Positions 52,895-63,383 of a stretch of 64,000 nt of DNA are shown here, in pieces. A program made the translations under genes and the position numbers. Origin of the DNA: Candidatus Electrothrix communis (GTDB lineage: Bacteria; Desulfobacterota; Desulfobulbia; Desulfobulbales; Desulfobulbaceae); assembly GCA_030644725.1 (NCBI GenBank), contig CP130629.1, positions 2,210,795 through 2,274,794 on the forward strand, written 5' to 3'. Under the pieces are notes generated by a model. It made no database searches, was not told the origin of the DNA, and was given only the letters and a program-made list of their open reading frames with translations. Every line of letters begins with the position of its first letter. Within the stretch, counting starts at the first letter, position 1.

Positions 52895-55800
52895 CTATCT
52901 ACACTTTTTAATATAATCACTTGGGATAACTCCTTCTATAAGAATTTCTTTGTTTCTTTTCATATTTTCTGCCGTATTCATAGCTTGTTTCCTTATTTTT
53001 TTCTTTGGATGATTCTTCATCTCATTAGCAACGTCGTCTGGAGTCCAAATTTTGATAGCTCCTTTTTCCTCTAACGCCTTTAGGTCATCAGCTGATACCT
53101 TAACAACGTTGTCGCCAAATTTCGGTGACACCTTAGATTTTTGTTCGGAGAAGGACGTAAATTTACTGGTTTGTCCAGTTTCTTTTTTATTAACATGATC
53201 CCATTGAGTATCAATATCTACATCATCTGAACCCAATGGAGTTCCTATGTCTCCTCCTGTGTAAGAGTCATCCGCCCTAAAAAGGAAATCACTTAATCCT
53301 AAAGGATCTATCCATCCAAAAGGATTTGGACAATACGCATAAAGAGCTAGCCCTCCTAATAATCTATTCGGATCGCTTGATACATATCCCCCAGCCTCAG
53401 GATCATAATACCTAAACCGGTTATAATACAACCCGGTCTCAGCATCTTCATACTGTCCCGGCCAGCGGAACGGGCAGTCCATCTGCCGCCCTTCCACATT
53501 GCGCAGTTTTCCGAACACACCGATATCCGCAGACCAGACCTTGTTGCCGTCCTGGTCCACCATAGCCACCGGCGTACCCAGATAATCGGTAACAATGGAA
53601 TATACCTTGTCCCCCTGAATTTTGGCAACCGGAGCAAAGCTCTCCGGCTCAAACAGCCAAGTGATTGGATCGGACTGTCTTGAACTGTCTGATAAGCTGT
53701 CTGCTGTGCCTGCGCCCTGTTGGAGTGGCGCATCATCCGCAGCAGGTGGGCCGGTGGGCGGATGGCCGATGTAGAATTCCTGCTGTTGCGGCAAGAGTTC
53801 GTTCTGCACAGCCCCGATGGTCTGGCTGCTCTCCGGCATAGCGGACGCACCTTCAACCCATTCATGGAGCGGATTATTGCCGTCCCAGACCCAGCGGGTG
53901 ACCCTTCCCTGAAACTCCTTGCTGACGCGCCGTCCTAGAGCATCATAGGCAAAGCGCACCACCTGCTGATCCGGTCGAACCACATGGTCCAGCATTCCGG
54001 CGGCATTCCATACATACAGCCATTTGCCGCCATCCGGCTGTTGCTTTTCGATCAGATTACCTTCAGCATCATATTTGTAGATGGTCGTGCCTTCAGAAGA
54101 GCGCGTTTCCAGCAGCTGCCCGGCAGGACCGTAGCGACGGTCATTCCGATCTTTGGCGCGGAACAGATTGCCCACCGCATCGGGCATGCGCAGTTCGACA
54201 ACGCCGTCGCCGTATTGGGCCGAGGCCAGATTGCCAAAGGCATCATGTTCGTATTTGGTGATGCCTTTCTGGGCATCAATCACCTGGCGCAGCCGATCAT
54301 TCACATCCCAGTCATAGCGAACATCACGCAGGGCCTGATCGCCATCCAAGAGCCGGTGCTGCACCGGACGGCCCAGCTTGTCGCGTTCCCATTTGCTGCG
54401 GATACCGCCGGGCAGCAAACGTTCCTGTTCCAGGCCCATGAGGTCGCGTTTGAAATGGGCCTCCCAATCAATCCGGGCAGTTTCTCCGTCCTCCGGTTGA
54501 GCAGAGGCATGAGCAAGTCGGGTGACATCGCCCATGATATTCCGTTCGATCTCCTGGATCGCACCGAGGGAAGAGGTCATCCGGGTCCGCAGACCCAGGG
54601 GATTGTACTCTGAAGCGACCCAGTCTCCCTGCCCCTGTTGTTCCTTGAGCACTCGTCCCAGTTCATCCCGCTCAAAGCGGACCGTGGCCGTATCGTTGCT
54701 GGCTTCCACAAGCTCACCGTCCTGCCTGTACCGATAGCTCTCCACTGCACCGTCACTGTGCTCAACCTCTGTCACTCGTCCCGCCTGATCGTAACTGTAG
54801 GAGGTGACCAGCCCGGAAGCACGTTCGACTTCCGTCACCTGCCCTGCAACATCACGAGTGTAGACCCGGCGGATCTCGTCAAAGCCGCTCTCCACTGCCA
54901 CTTCACCGTTTTCATCCAGCTCAAAGCGGTACACATAGCCGTGCTCATTGCGGATGCCGACCAGCTGTTCTTCGGTATCATAGCTGAACCGGACCGTGGT
55001 TCCGGCTTCTGTCCGGGCCGTCATCCGGCCCATACCGGAGTAGGCAAACTGGACGTCATGCTGTTTATCTTTTACATGAACCACATTGCCTTCAGGGTCA
55101 TAGTCAAGCTGGCGCAGATTTCCATCCGGCTCCTGCACCTCCACAACACGGCCCAGCGGATCAAACGTACGGGACTGGGTATTTCCTTTAGGATCAACGG
55201 CGGCAACAGCTCGACCCAGCGGATCATAGCTCCAACGGCTTTCGGCATGATCCGCCGTCCTGATACCGATCAGATTGCCCTGATGGTCAAAGGTCAGGCC
55301 GGTATGCCCTCCCATGGGATCTGTAATGGTGGAGAGCCATTTGCCGCTGTACTGATAGGCAGTGGTTTCGCCGAGGGGATTGGTTCTTTTGAGCAGACGC
55401 CCCGTGTTTTCTTCATATTCCCACTGCCAGATTCCGCCGATAGCATCAACAGCCTCAACAGGATTGTTTAGCGTATCGTAGCTGACTTTGAGAATCGCTC
55501 CGTCCGGTCCGATGATTTCTGTCTGATTGCCGAATTCATCGTATTGATATAAGGTGACATTGCCGAGTGGGTCAGTCTCGGATATTTTTTCGTTGAATTC
55601 ATTGAATTCTGTAAGCGTCACCCCGCCACGGGCATCAACAGCCTGTGTGACAAGGCCATTGTTGTTCCAATGATGACGGGTTTGATGGCCCAGAGAATTT
55701 TCAACGATGGTCAAACATTCATCGTCAATATAGGTCAGTTTATGATCATAGATTCCCTTGTCACCCCAGGTGCGGATACATTTTGCTGTATGATCATTAC

Positions 55801-57175
55801 CCTCGTAGGTGAAATAAAAACTTAATCCATTCCGATCCGTTTCCTGAACCAACAGATGATCTTCATAGCTGTATCGGATTGTATGGTCAAGCGCATCAAT
55901 CGCTTCAATCAAATCTTCCTGATTATCATAGACGTATCTGACCACGAAAAAATCTGTGTAGGCATCATCCAGATGTGGCACGGAGATCGCGGTAATCCGT
56001 CCCTGATGATCTGTTGTAACCTGCAAAGGACGCCCGCCGCTGTCTATAATTTTTTGCAGGTGTTGATCACGATCATACCTGAACCGAATACTATTTCCCG
56101 TAAGATCTTCGATGGAAGTTAGCTTCCGTTCAGCTGTTTCTTTACCCAATGCCTGGAAACGAAAAATTAAATTTTCCGCATTGCGTACCGCATAGCCTTG
56201 CTCATCCCTTAACAGAGTTAATTTCTCCGCCCGATCAAAGTACTCCTCTCCAGCCTCAAGAGCCGGAAAAACGATAGGCCGCCCGTCTTCCATACGTAAG
56301 GCGACGACGCCAGCCTCGTTATCAAACATCAGTCCAAGATCATAGTTATGATGCCAGCCATGTCCCAGCGGTCCCTGATAGACAGAGGTACTGAACCAGA
56401 TTCGTTCCCAGGTAAAGGGGATGGGGCCAGGCAGTTCGAAATCAGTCAGTTTGGTAAAAACCTTACCGGTGGCAATATCAACAGGATGTCCTGTTACGGC
56501 ACAGATTGCATTATGAACTTTATTTTGAATGCTGGGAGGAACACCCAGCTTGTCCATCAACTTTTTTGCTTTTTTATGTATGGCCTTTGATAGCTTTTTC
56601 ATAGCCCTGCCGAATCGCCCCGCGCCTCTCTGCAACCGCCTCAGACCTTTCCCCAGTCGTCCAAGAGCCGCCATCCCCGCCTTCATACCCATCGCCATTA
56701 GAGAAATGGTCGGGGGACCGCCAACAAGTACAGGTGCCCCTGCCGGAATAGCCAAAACAATACTCGTCGGCAAGACTAGGGAATGTGTCTTGCTCTTCTT
56801 TTTTGTCCTGAAAGGAGGCGGCATCCCGATATCCTGACAACTCAGAACAGGATGAGCAGTGTGCGTAAAGGCATCACCGTCTACTTCGACAGTAGAACTG
56901 CCCATAAAAATTTCGCACTCGTTCGCAGGAGGCTTTACAAAGGTCCCGCCAATAGGGACATGAGACGGCACTGCCTTGCCCTCTGTACCAGCTTGTGAAC
57001 GCGGAATGCCGTTGACCATCACTGTAGCACCCAGAACAGGAACATAGTCAAATGGATCAATGACAATTCCGATAAAAGGATGCGGCACAGGTACAGGGGG
57101 TACAGGCCCAGCTGGCTGAATAATATGGATATCAATCCCGAGTATCGGATCGAAATGTTTTGATGCAGGCATCAT
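52895..57175 (-). CDS. Rhs effector with N-terminal PAAR-like domain and C-terminal ADP-ribosyltransferase-like toxin
   Basis: 1426 residues from ATG 57175, which overlaps the upstream stop (ATGA). The N-terminus is a PAAR-like module (about 1-110; VMVNGIPRSQAGTEGKAVPS), then a hydrophobic stretch (about 130-160), a DUF6531-type segment (GHPVDIATGKVFTKLTDFEL) and a long series of YD/RHS repeats. The core ends YYDPEAGGYVSSDPNRL and DPLGL. The last about 130 residues differ: LFRAD (Arg1300), TSFSE (Ser1341, Ser1343) and NKEILIEGVI (Glu1410) fit the R-S-E ADP-ribosyltransferase pattern. Probably loaded on VgrG and delivered by the T6SS. The target is unknown. Confidence 0.88.
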   Translation of the reverse strand: MMPASKHFDPILGIDIHIIQPAGPVPPVPVPHPFIGIVIDPFDYVPVLGATVMVNGIPRSQAGTEGKAVPSHVPIGGTFVKPPANECEIFMGSSTVEVDGDAFTHTAHPVLSCQDIGMPPPFRTKKKSKTHSLVLPTSIVLAIPAGAPVLVGGPPTISLMAMGMKAGMAALGRLGKGLRRLQRGAGRFGRAMKKLSKAIHKKAKKLMDKLGVPPSIQNKVHNAICAVTGHPVDIATGKVFTKLTDFELPGPIPFTWERIWFSTSVYQGPLGHGWHHNYDLGLMFDNEAGVVALRMEDGRPIVFPALEAGEEYFDRAEKLTLLRDEQGYAVRNAENLIFRFQALGKETAERKLTSIEDLTGNSIRFRYDRDQHLQKIIDSGGRPLQVTTDHQGRITAISVPHLDDAYTDFFVVRYVYDNQEDLIEAIDALDHTIRYSYEDHLLVQETDRNGLSFYFTYEGNDHTAKCIRTWGDKGIYDHKLTYIDDECLTIVENSLGHQTRHHWNNNGLVTQAVDARGGVTLTEFNEFNEKISETDPLGNVTLYQYDEFGNQTEIIGPDGAILKVSYDTLNNPVEAVDAIGGIWQWEYEENTGRLLKRTNPLGETTAYQYSGKWLSTITDPMGGHTGLTFDHQGNLIGIRTADHAESRWSYDPLGRAVAAVDPKGNTQSRTFDPLGRVVEVQEPDGNLRQLDYDPEGNVVHVKDKQHDVQFAYSGMGRMTARTEAGTTVRFSYDTEEQLVGIRNEHGYVYRFELDENGEVAVESGFDEIRRVYTRDVAGQVTEVERASGLVTSYSYDQAGRVTEVEHSDGAVESYRYRQDGELVEASNDTATVRFERDELGRVLKEQQGQGDWVASEYNPLGLRTRMTSSLGAIQEIERNIMGDVTRLAHASAQPEDGETARIDWEAHFKRDLMGLEQERLLPGGIRSKWERDKLGRPVQHRLLDGDQALRDVRYDWDVNDRLRQVIDAQKGITKYEHDAFGNLASAQYGDGVVELRMPDAVGNLFRAKDRNDRRYGPAGQLLETRSSEGTTIYKYDAEGNLIEKQQPDGGKWLYVWNAAGMLDHVVRPDQQVVRFAYDALGRRVSKEFQGRVTRWVWDGNNPLHEWVEGASAMPESSQTIGAVQNELLPQQQEFYIGHPPTGPPAADDAPLQQGAGTADSLSDSSRQSDPITWLFEPESFAPVAKIQGDKVYSIVTDYLGTPVAMVDQDGNKVWSADIGVFGKLRNVEGRQMDCPFRWPGQYEDAETGLYYNRFRYYDPEAGGYVSSDPNRLLGGLALYAYCPNPFGWIDPLGLSDFLFRADDSYTGGDIGTPLGSDDVDIDTQWDHVNKKETGQTSKFTSFSEQKSKVSPKFGDNVVKVSADDLKALEEKGAIKIWTPDDVANEMKNHPKKKIRKQAMNTAENMKRNKEILIEGVIPSDYIKKCR

Positions 57176-58491
57176 TGAGAGGGCACCTCTCCTTTCAGTA
57201 CGTCCTGCCAACAAGGTCCGAGAAGCACTGTTGCCTTCTCTTCAATCTCTTTTCTTGCTCTTTGATTCTGCTGATAACCTGCTATTCGAAGCAAGGCTTG
57301 TAAAGCATATGATAAAGTGGACGTCTGGCGTTCTTGCGCATCCATTTGCTCACCTGCGGCAAGAGCTTGCAGAGCGCAATTCCATGCGTTGCTGTACTGT
57401 TTATTTTGTTCGTAACAGTACGCAGCCATTCGCCAGCTTTCAAGCACCATCAACTGCTCCTTAAGCTCCAAGGCGAGGGGAGCTGTCACTTCATAAATTT
57501 CTGCTGCATCTTCAAAGCATCCATCTGATATCAACGCGGCTCCACAAGCTAATCTGCTTTGCATTAAAAGCTTTTTCCCTGCCGGATCATTGTGTTTCAC
57601 CGCCTCCTCGGAAACTTTCTCCGCCTGCCGATAACAGGCAAGAGCGTCTTGAAATTTTGCTGCTCCCAGCAGGGCCGCCCCTAGTGCCATATGAGCAACG
57701 ACTTGCATCTGCAACCACTCTTCTTCTTGAGCAATTGTTAATGCCGACATATACGCCTGCTGTGCCGCCGCAAGATCACCTTTTTCAGCAGAATTTGTTA
57801 ACGCAACTAAATGACAGCGAAATCTATAGTCAGGCCCCTTCCCCGGAACGTTTTGAACAAGTTCCATCAATGCGCCGGGCATATCAAGATTTGGGATTAT
57901 CGTTCTCACTTTATCTGGATATGCCTGAGCCAATCCTGATAAAAGCGGTGAATGAATATCATCAACTATCATAAACCGAAGGGCTGCATTACCAGGAGCA
58001 AGCAACAGTTCGCCAAGCCATCTTTCATAACTGGTAACATCAGAAACCGACTCGGGGATCAGAACAACCACTAACTGTTCTAAGATGGCTGTATAATGTT
58101 CTTTAAAAGATTGACAACGATTGATAAACCGCTCAAGATCGTCTTTCTTTAATTCTGTTTCGGAAAAAATCCAATGTGTATCGACTCCTGCTTCTTCCAA
58201 TATCTTCTTACTTGCCTCATACTGTTCATTAAAAGAAATTATGAGAGAAGCCGAATACTGTTCCGGAGTCTCAAACGGCACATCAAAAACAAGAAAAAGA
58301 TCAGGTGTCTGGCCGCAGGATTCATTTTCATTTTCCAGAAAAACATCAATCATTCTTGCTTCATCCGCAGTCACCAGCCAACGAAGTAAACAGCTATCTG
58401 ATGACTCTTGAGCAAATTCATTCCAGGAATCAATTAAGGCGTCTAACCGCTGTTCTATTGCATTTTTCTTCCGATCACTCAAAGTATACAA
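57172..58491 (-). CDS. TPR-containing protein between vgrG and rhs (probable effector adaptor)
   Basis: 439 residues. The first half (about 1-230) is an unrecognised domain starting LSDRKKNAIEQRLDALIDSW and containing LFLVFDVPFETPEQYSASLI. The second half is a TPR array (about 240-420; AHMALGAALLGAAKFQDALA; MAAYCYEQNKQYSNAWNCAL). No signal peptide. Its position between VgrG and the Rhs-PAAR effector, with a stop-start overlap to rhs, is where effector chaperones/adaptors lie in other T6SS clusters, although it is not a DUF1795 or DUF4123 protein. Confidence 0.65.
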   Translation of the reverse strand: MYTLSDRKKNAIEQRLDALIDSWNEFAQESSDSCLLRWLVTADEARMIDVFLENENESCGQTPDLFLVFDVPFETPEQYSASLIISFNEQYEASKKILEEAGVDTHWIFSETELKKDDLERFINRCQSFKEHYTAILEQLVVVLIPESVSDVTSYERWLGELLLAPGNAALRFMIVDDIHSPLLSGLAQAYPDKVRTIIPNLDMPGALMELVQNVPGKGPDYRFRCHLVALTNSAEKGDLAAAQQAYMSALTIAQEEEWLQMQVVAHMALGAALLGAAKFQDALACYRQAEKVSEEAVKHNDPAGKKLLMQSRLACGAALISDGCFEDAAEIYEVTAPLALELKEQLMVLESWRMAAYCYEQNKQYSNAWNCALQALAAGEQMDAQERQTSTLSYALQALLRIAGYQQNQRARKEIEEKATVLLGPCWQDVLKGEVPSQ

Positions 58492-58601
58492 TACCTGTTA
58501 ACAATTAAATAAAACCGCAGACCAACAATACATATGCTCTCCGGCTCGCTTGCAGCCTTTTGTAAAGTACTTGCGTCAGCAATTTTTTTGAAATTTGACT
58601 A

Positions 58602-60632
58602 TTAATTCAGTTTAATTACAGATCCCATGACTGTAACCGGCCCCGCTGACTCAATAACAACTCCACCTCCGCTTATTTCTATTTTGGAGCCACCACCATC
58701 TAAGGTAATTTTCCCGCTGGATGTAATCGCTATATCTCCAGATACAGTGATTGCCTGCGCTCCGCTTACCGTCAGTTCATCATTTCCTCCAACCGAACTT
58801 GCTCGATTACTACCAACATTATTCGTTTGAGCTGACCCGACCGTAACAGTCTGGTTTGCACCTACTGTCGCCCCTTGGTTAGCCCCTACCGTATAATTCT
58901 GATTCGCGCCTACAGAAACAATCTGGTTTGCACCAATCCCTGTAACCTGATTCGCTCCCACATCAAAATTCTGGTTGGCACCTACAGTAGTCTTTTGGTC
59001 AGCTCCGATCGAAATCACCTGATTACTGCCTACACTCTCGGAATCATCAACCGCTACACTCGAAGTCCGATTATTGTTTATCGTATTGGTCTGATCATTA
59101 CTCACAGTCGTATTCATATCTTTCGTGGCAAACAGTGAGACCTCTTCTTCCCCCTGCTGATCCCCCATATGCAACTGATTGCCGCCACCCGACTTGATTA
59201 CGCTCTGAGTCTGATTGTCGCCCTTCACCGGGCTGCCCGTCTCTGGATTCGGCACCGCGCCTGCTATAATAGGTCGGTCTGGATTACCGTCAACAAAGGT
59301 CAACAACACCTCGGTTCCCTTATGCAAAGGGAAATGCATACCGTAATCTGCCCCGGCATAGGGCTGAGTCATCCGTACCCAGCTGGACGCCTTGCCGTCG
59401 GCGGCATCGCTTTGATCAAAGGGCAGTTTCACCTTGTAACGCCCCTGATCGTCGATCTCCGCATACTGGCCGTCGCCCGATGCATCAATAGTGGCGTTCA
59501 AGGTACCGTCCAACCTTGTTTTTTCAGCAAGACGTTCGGGCCTGAACTGAACCTCCGCAGGAATGCAGCTAAAATTATTAAAATAAGCAGGCCCCTGATT
59601 TTCTGTACCAGGGGTTGCGCCACCGGCACCGGTCAGATAGGTGGACTGCACCCCTTGGTGGGTCAGTTCTGTGATCAGATACCGCTGATTATAAGAGTCC
59701 CGGTAATGATCATGCATTTCAAAAATATAACCGGTGAGAAAGGAAGGCACGGTTCCTTCCCCGAAGAACAGGGCCTCACGGCATAACAGCTCCCCCGCAC
59801 GTATCCCGGCCAGATCATTCCCTTCCTCCGGGGTCTTGAAATGCTCACCGTAAATATAGACCTTACCGCGTCCTTCAGGGTCCACGTCGGCCTCACCCTT
59901 GAGATCCAGCGAAGGTTTTCGATAGTTGTAATCTTTGAGCACGACCTTTTTCGGCAACAGCTGCTGGTGACAGGTGAATTCCCGCACCTGATGCATGGAA
60001 GAAGGCGAAAGGGAATCCGGCGGTGAATAGCGGATGGAGTCACTGGAGGCAATATCTTCATGGGCTGTAGAGCTGTCCGTGATGATCAGTTTTTCCGCAT
60101 CCTGCCCCTGTTCAAAATAATAGTAGATGCCTTCCCGTTCCATCCAGCGGGAGATAAAATTAAAATCCGTCTCATTATACTGACAGATATATTCCCAAGG
60201 TCGATAGCCGCCAGTAAGTTTCAGTTCATAATCAATAGAGGTCAGGCCAGCCTGTTTCAAGACCTCCTCTATAATATCAGGAACTTTTTTATCGAGAAAA
60301 AGCTGATTTTCCTGAAACTGGTCAGCGATCCATAGGCGCGGCACCAAGACCGCCCGAAAATAAACATGCCCAGAATATTCATGCAGCTGTTCAAAACGGG
60401 ACAGGATGCCATGAAACCGACGAAGAACCTCACCGTCTTTCTCAACCATCAGTTGAACCGGATTTTTCAGAACCTCTTTCAAATCAATCTCAGGATCATC
60501 AGCATAAAGAGTAATGTCAAAGCGATAGAGCTTAGAAACAGTCTCTGTACCGCTAAATTCAGCCACGGTAAAGGTGTCATCTGCTTGCGACGTGGACGTA
60601 AAACTGAATTTGATATTTTCTTCAACAGCCAT
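58602..60632 (-). CDS. vgrG: T6SS spike protein VgrG with octad-repeat tip
   Basis: 676 residues. The gp27-like part (about 1-360; ADDTFTVAEFSGTETVSKLY) and gp5-type OB fold (about 385-470; WVRMTQPYAGADYGMHFPLH and GNPDRPIIAGAVPNP) are complete. The C-terminus (about 523-626) is some 13 consecutive eight-residue units of the type xVGANQxx, followed by a smooth beta tail (ITLDGGGSKIEISGGG). The repeats would lengthen the trimeric beta-helix needle. Forms the puncturing tip of the T6SS; located next to clpV and rhs. Confidence 0.95.
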   Translation of the reverse strand: MAVEENIKFSFTSTSQADDTFTVAEFSGTETVSKLYRFDITLYADDPEIDLKEVLKNPVQLMVEKDGEVLRRFHGILSRFEQLHEYSGHVYFRAVLVPRLWIADQFQENQLFLDKKVPDIIEEVLKQAGLTSIDYELKLTGGYRPWEYICQYNETDFNFISRWMEREGIYYYFEQGQDAEKLIITDSSTAHEDIASSDSIRYSPPDSLSPSSMHQVREFTCHQQLLPKKVVLKDYNYRKPSLDLKGEADVDPEGRGKVYIYGEHFKTPEEGNDLAGIRAGELLCREALFFGEGTVPSFLTGYIFEMHDHYRDSYNQRYLITELTHQGVQSTYLTGAGGATPGTENQGPAYFNNFSCIPAEVQFRPERLAEKTRLDGTLNATIDASGDGQYAEIDDQGRYKVKLPFDQSDAADGKASSWVRMTQPYAGADYGMHFPLHKGTEVLLTFVDGNPDRPIIAGAVPNPETGSPVKGDNQTQSVIKSGGGNQLHMGDQQGEEEVSLFATKDMNTTVSNDQTNTINNNRTSSVAVDDSESVGSNQVISIGADQKTTVGANQNFDVGANQVTGIGANQIVSVGANQNYTVGANQGATVGANQTVTVGSAQTNNVGSNRASSVGGNDELTVSGAQAITVSGDIAITSSGKITLDGGGSKIEISGGGVVIESAGPVTVMGSVIKLN

Positions 60633-60677
60633 TTTTCATCCCATCCTATATACTGATGCAGTAACGCAATTTTCCTT

Positions 60678-63338
60678 TCACACTCCGCCGAATTCGATGG
60701 AAAAATTCCCTTCCTGATTAATATCCAGATGAACGCTTGCAGGCATGGCCTCGTCTGTCATTCGGCTAAGAATTTCTTTGGACATCTGCGGCAGAACAGT
60801 GCCGTTCATGATATGATCAATATTTCTCGCCCCGGTTTCAACCTCGGTACAGCGAGCCGCTATCTGCTGAACAACGGTATCGCTGTACGTCAGTCGCATC
60901 TTATGGGTTTCAGCCATTCTCCGGGCCAGTTTATTCATCTTCAACACAACAATATCACTCAGGATATCCTGAGCAAGGGTCATATAGGGAACAACCGTCA
61001 TTCGGGCAAGAAGAGCCGGTTTAAAATGATTGTTTAAGATGGGACGGACAGCATTCATGATAACCTCCGGCGGCAGCGGCGTATCGCCGCTCGTCATCTC
61101 GGTAATCACATCGGTCGCCAGATTAGAGGTAAGGAAAATAATCGTATTTTTAAAATCAATTTCCCTCCCTTCCCCATCAGAAAGTGTTCCCTTGTCAAAG
61201 ACCTGATAAAAAAGATTCATGACCTCCAGATTGGCCTTTTCCACCTCATCCAGCAGGACAATGGAATAGGGCCGCTGCCGGACCGCCTCGGTGAGCACTC
61301 CTCCCTCACCGTAGCCCACATAGCCCGGAGGTGAGCCGACCAGACGGCTCAGGGTATGCCGTTCCTGGAACTCACTCATATTAATGGAGGTGACAAAGCG
61401 TTCGCCGCCAAAAAGCAGATCTGCAAGGGCAAGGGCTGTTTCTGTCTTGCCTACGCCGCTCGGCCCAACAAGCAAGAAAATTCCCAGCGGTTGGGCAGGA
61501 TCCTTGAGTCCTGATTTGGCGGCCTTGACAACTTCCGCGATAGCGGCAAGTCCACTGTCCTGCCCCTTGATCCGCTCCTTCATTCTTTCTTCGAGATGGA
61601 CGATATTCGCCGCCTGATCCCGCATAACGCTGCCCAAGGGGATCCCTGTCCAGTCGGAAACCACCTTGGCAACAATATCAGGGTCCACCTCTATCCGCAC
61701 CAGCGCCTTGTCCTGCTGGATCGCCTCTAACTCCTTTTTGAGTTTGGCTAGCTCCTGTTCGAGGTCTGCTGTTTTTTCATTGTTCTCCTGATGGTTATCT
61801 TCCGCTCCATCATCAGCCGCTTCTTTCGCCTCAAACAGTTCTTTGCGTATCCTGATCAATCCGCCTGCCAGTTCCTGCTCTTTCTTCCACTGTCCGGTCA
61901 ACCTTTCAAGCTGTTGTGCAAGAGCTGACAGCTCTGCCTCAATGGCGGACAACCGTTCCTCATCAACCGAAAAGCCATGCAGTCGATCTCGTTCCATGGC
62001 TTTTTTCTCTCGATTCAGGGCCTGAACCGTCCGCTCCTTATCCTCAATCAGATCAGGTTTCGCCGTCAAGAGCACCTTGACCCTTGCAGCGCTGGTATCC
62101 AGCAGATCGACTGCCTTGTCCGGCAACTGCCTGCCGGAAATATAGCGGCTAGACAGTTCAGCCGCCGCAACAACCGCATCGTCACGGACAATAACCCCAT
62201 GCGCTTCTTCGTATTTTTGTTTCAGGCCGCGCAGGATGAGGATAGCTGTTTCGGTTGACGGTTCTTCAAGTTTGACCGGTTGAAATCTCCTTGCAAGGGC
62301 GGGATCCTTTTCAAAATATTTTTTATATTCAGACCACGTGGTGGCTGCCACTGTTCGCAGCTCCCCGCGGGCAAGGGCAGGCTTGAGAAGATTTGCCGCA
62401 TCACCCTGTCCTGCCGAACCGCCAGCCCCGATGAGGGTATGGGCTTCATCTATAAACAGGATAATCGGTTTCGGCGAGGCCTTGATTTCATGAATGACCG
62501 ATTTGAGGCGATTTTCAAATTCACCCTTCATCCCTGCTCCTGCCTGCAGCAAGCCCATATCAAGTCCGAGGATAGATACATTTTGCAGGAGTTTCGGCAC
62601 ATCCCCTTCCACGATGCGCAGGGCCAGCCCTTCCACCACTGCTGTTTTGCCAACCCCTGCCTCGCCCACCACGATGGGGTTGTTTTTCCGTCTCCTTGCC
62701 AGGATATCAACCATCATCCTTATTTCCTGATCCCTGCCAAAGACAGGATCAATCTCTCCCAGCCCAGCCTTCTCGGTGAAATCAACGCAGTATTTGCCCA
62801 GGGCGGTGGCATCCTGCGGGACAGCCTTCTCCTTTCCGCTGCCACCTTCTCCTGCTGCGGGCTGTTCCGCTGACCCTTGGACTATCGACCAAAAATCTTT
62901 TTTCAGCGCATCAAAACTGATATCTGTCAACAGATCAAGAAATTGTCCTGAAGCGAATCGGGTCGGCGTCTTCACAAAGGTAAGGAGCAGGGCGCCTGAA
63001 CGGAGGGAGTTTTCTTCAAGATCTATTGAGGCAATGAGCCAGGCCTCCTGCAGCCATTCCATCAGAATCGGTGAAAAAACCGGTTTCCCGGCGTTTCCCG
63101 CCTGAAACTCTTCCAGCGCGAAATCAATCCCTTGTATGAATTTTCCTAGGTCAATACCATAATGACGGAGGATAAGAGGGATATCAGACTGCTCGTGTTC
63201 GAGAAGCTTGGTCAAGAAATGCTCAAGCGCCACCTCATAATGGGTTCGGGCCATACAGAGTCCGGCCGCTGCCTCAAGAGAGCGGGTGCAGAAAGGGTTC
63301 AAGCGTTCTAAAAGAGATTTAATATCAACGGTCAGCAT
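60678..63338 (-). CDS. clpV: T6SS ATPase ClpV/TssH
   Basis: 886 residues. An N-terminal double Clp-N helical domain (about 1-150) recognises the contracted sheath. AAA+ 1 has Walker A GEAGVGKT (225-232) and Walker B FIDEAH (295-300). A coiled-coil middle region (about 430-545) is followed by AAA+ 2 with GPSGVGKT (625-632). The Glu-rich insert [20 protein letters not shown] is longer than usual. It disassembles the contracted VipA/VipB sheath for reuse. Just upstream of vgrG in the operon. Confidence 0.95.
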   Translation of the reverse strand: MLTVDIKSLLERLNPFCTRSLEAAAGLCMARTHYEVALEHFLTKLLEHEQSDIPLILRHYGIDLGKFIQGIDFALEEFQAGNAGKPVFSPILMEWLQEAWLIASIDLEENSLRSGALLLTFVKTPTRFASGQFLDLLTDISFDALKKDFWSIVQGSAEQPAAGEGGSGKEKAVPQDATALGKYCVDFTEKAGLGEIDPVFGRDQEIRMMVDILARRRKNNPIVVGEAGVGKTAVVEGLALRIVEGDVPKLLQNVSILGLDMGLLQAGAGMKGEFENRLKSVIHEIKASPKPIILFIDEAHTLIGAGGSAGQGDAANLLKPALARGELRTVAATTWSEYKKYFEKDPALARRFQPVKLEEPSTETAILILRGLKQKYEEAHGVIVRDDAVVAAAELSSRYISGRQLPDKAVDLLDTSAARVKVLLTAKPDLIEDKERTVQALNREKKAMERDRLHGFSVDEERLSAIEAELSALAQQLERLTGQWKKEQELAGGLIRIRKELFEAKEAADDGAEDNHQENNEKTADLEQELAKLKKELEAIQQDKALVRIEVDPDIVAKVVSDWTGIPLGSVMRDQAANIVHLEERMKERIKGQDSGLAAIAEVVKAAKSGLKDPAQPLGIFLLVGPSGVGKTETALALADLLFGGERFVTSINMSEFQERHTLSRLVGSPPGYVGYGEGGVLTEAVRQRPYSIVLLDEVEKANLEVMNLFYQVFDKGTLSDGEGREIDFKNTIIFLTSNLATDVITEMTSGDTPLPPEVIMNAVRPILNNHFKPALLARMTVVPYMTLAQDILSDIVVLKMNKLARRMAETHKMRLTYSDTVVQQIAARCTEVETGARNIDHIMNGTVLPQMSKEILSRMTDEAMPASVHLDINQEGNFSIEFGGV

Positions 63339-63383
63339 GATACTCCACCAAGGTTCAGTAGTTGATTTTTCCGTACATTTTTT

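Noticed and set aside
54638-55471. A 277-codon plus-strand frame opposite rhs
   Set aside because: Shadow of the YD-repeat coding region.
58860-59060. CRISPR-like regular repeats
   Set aside because: They are in-frame octad codons of the vgrG tip (24-base units without unique spacers).
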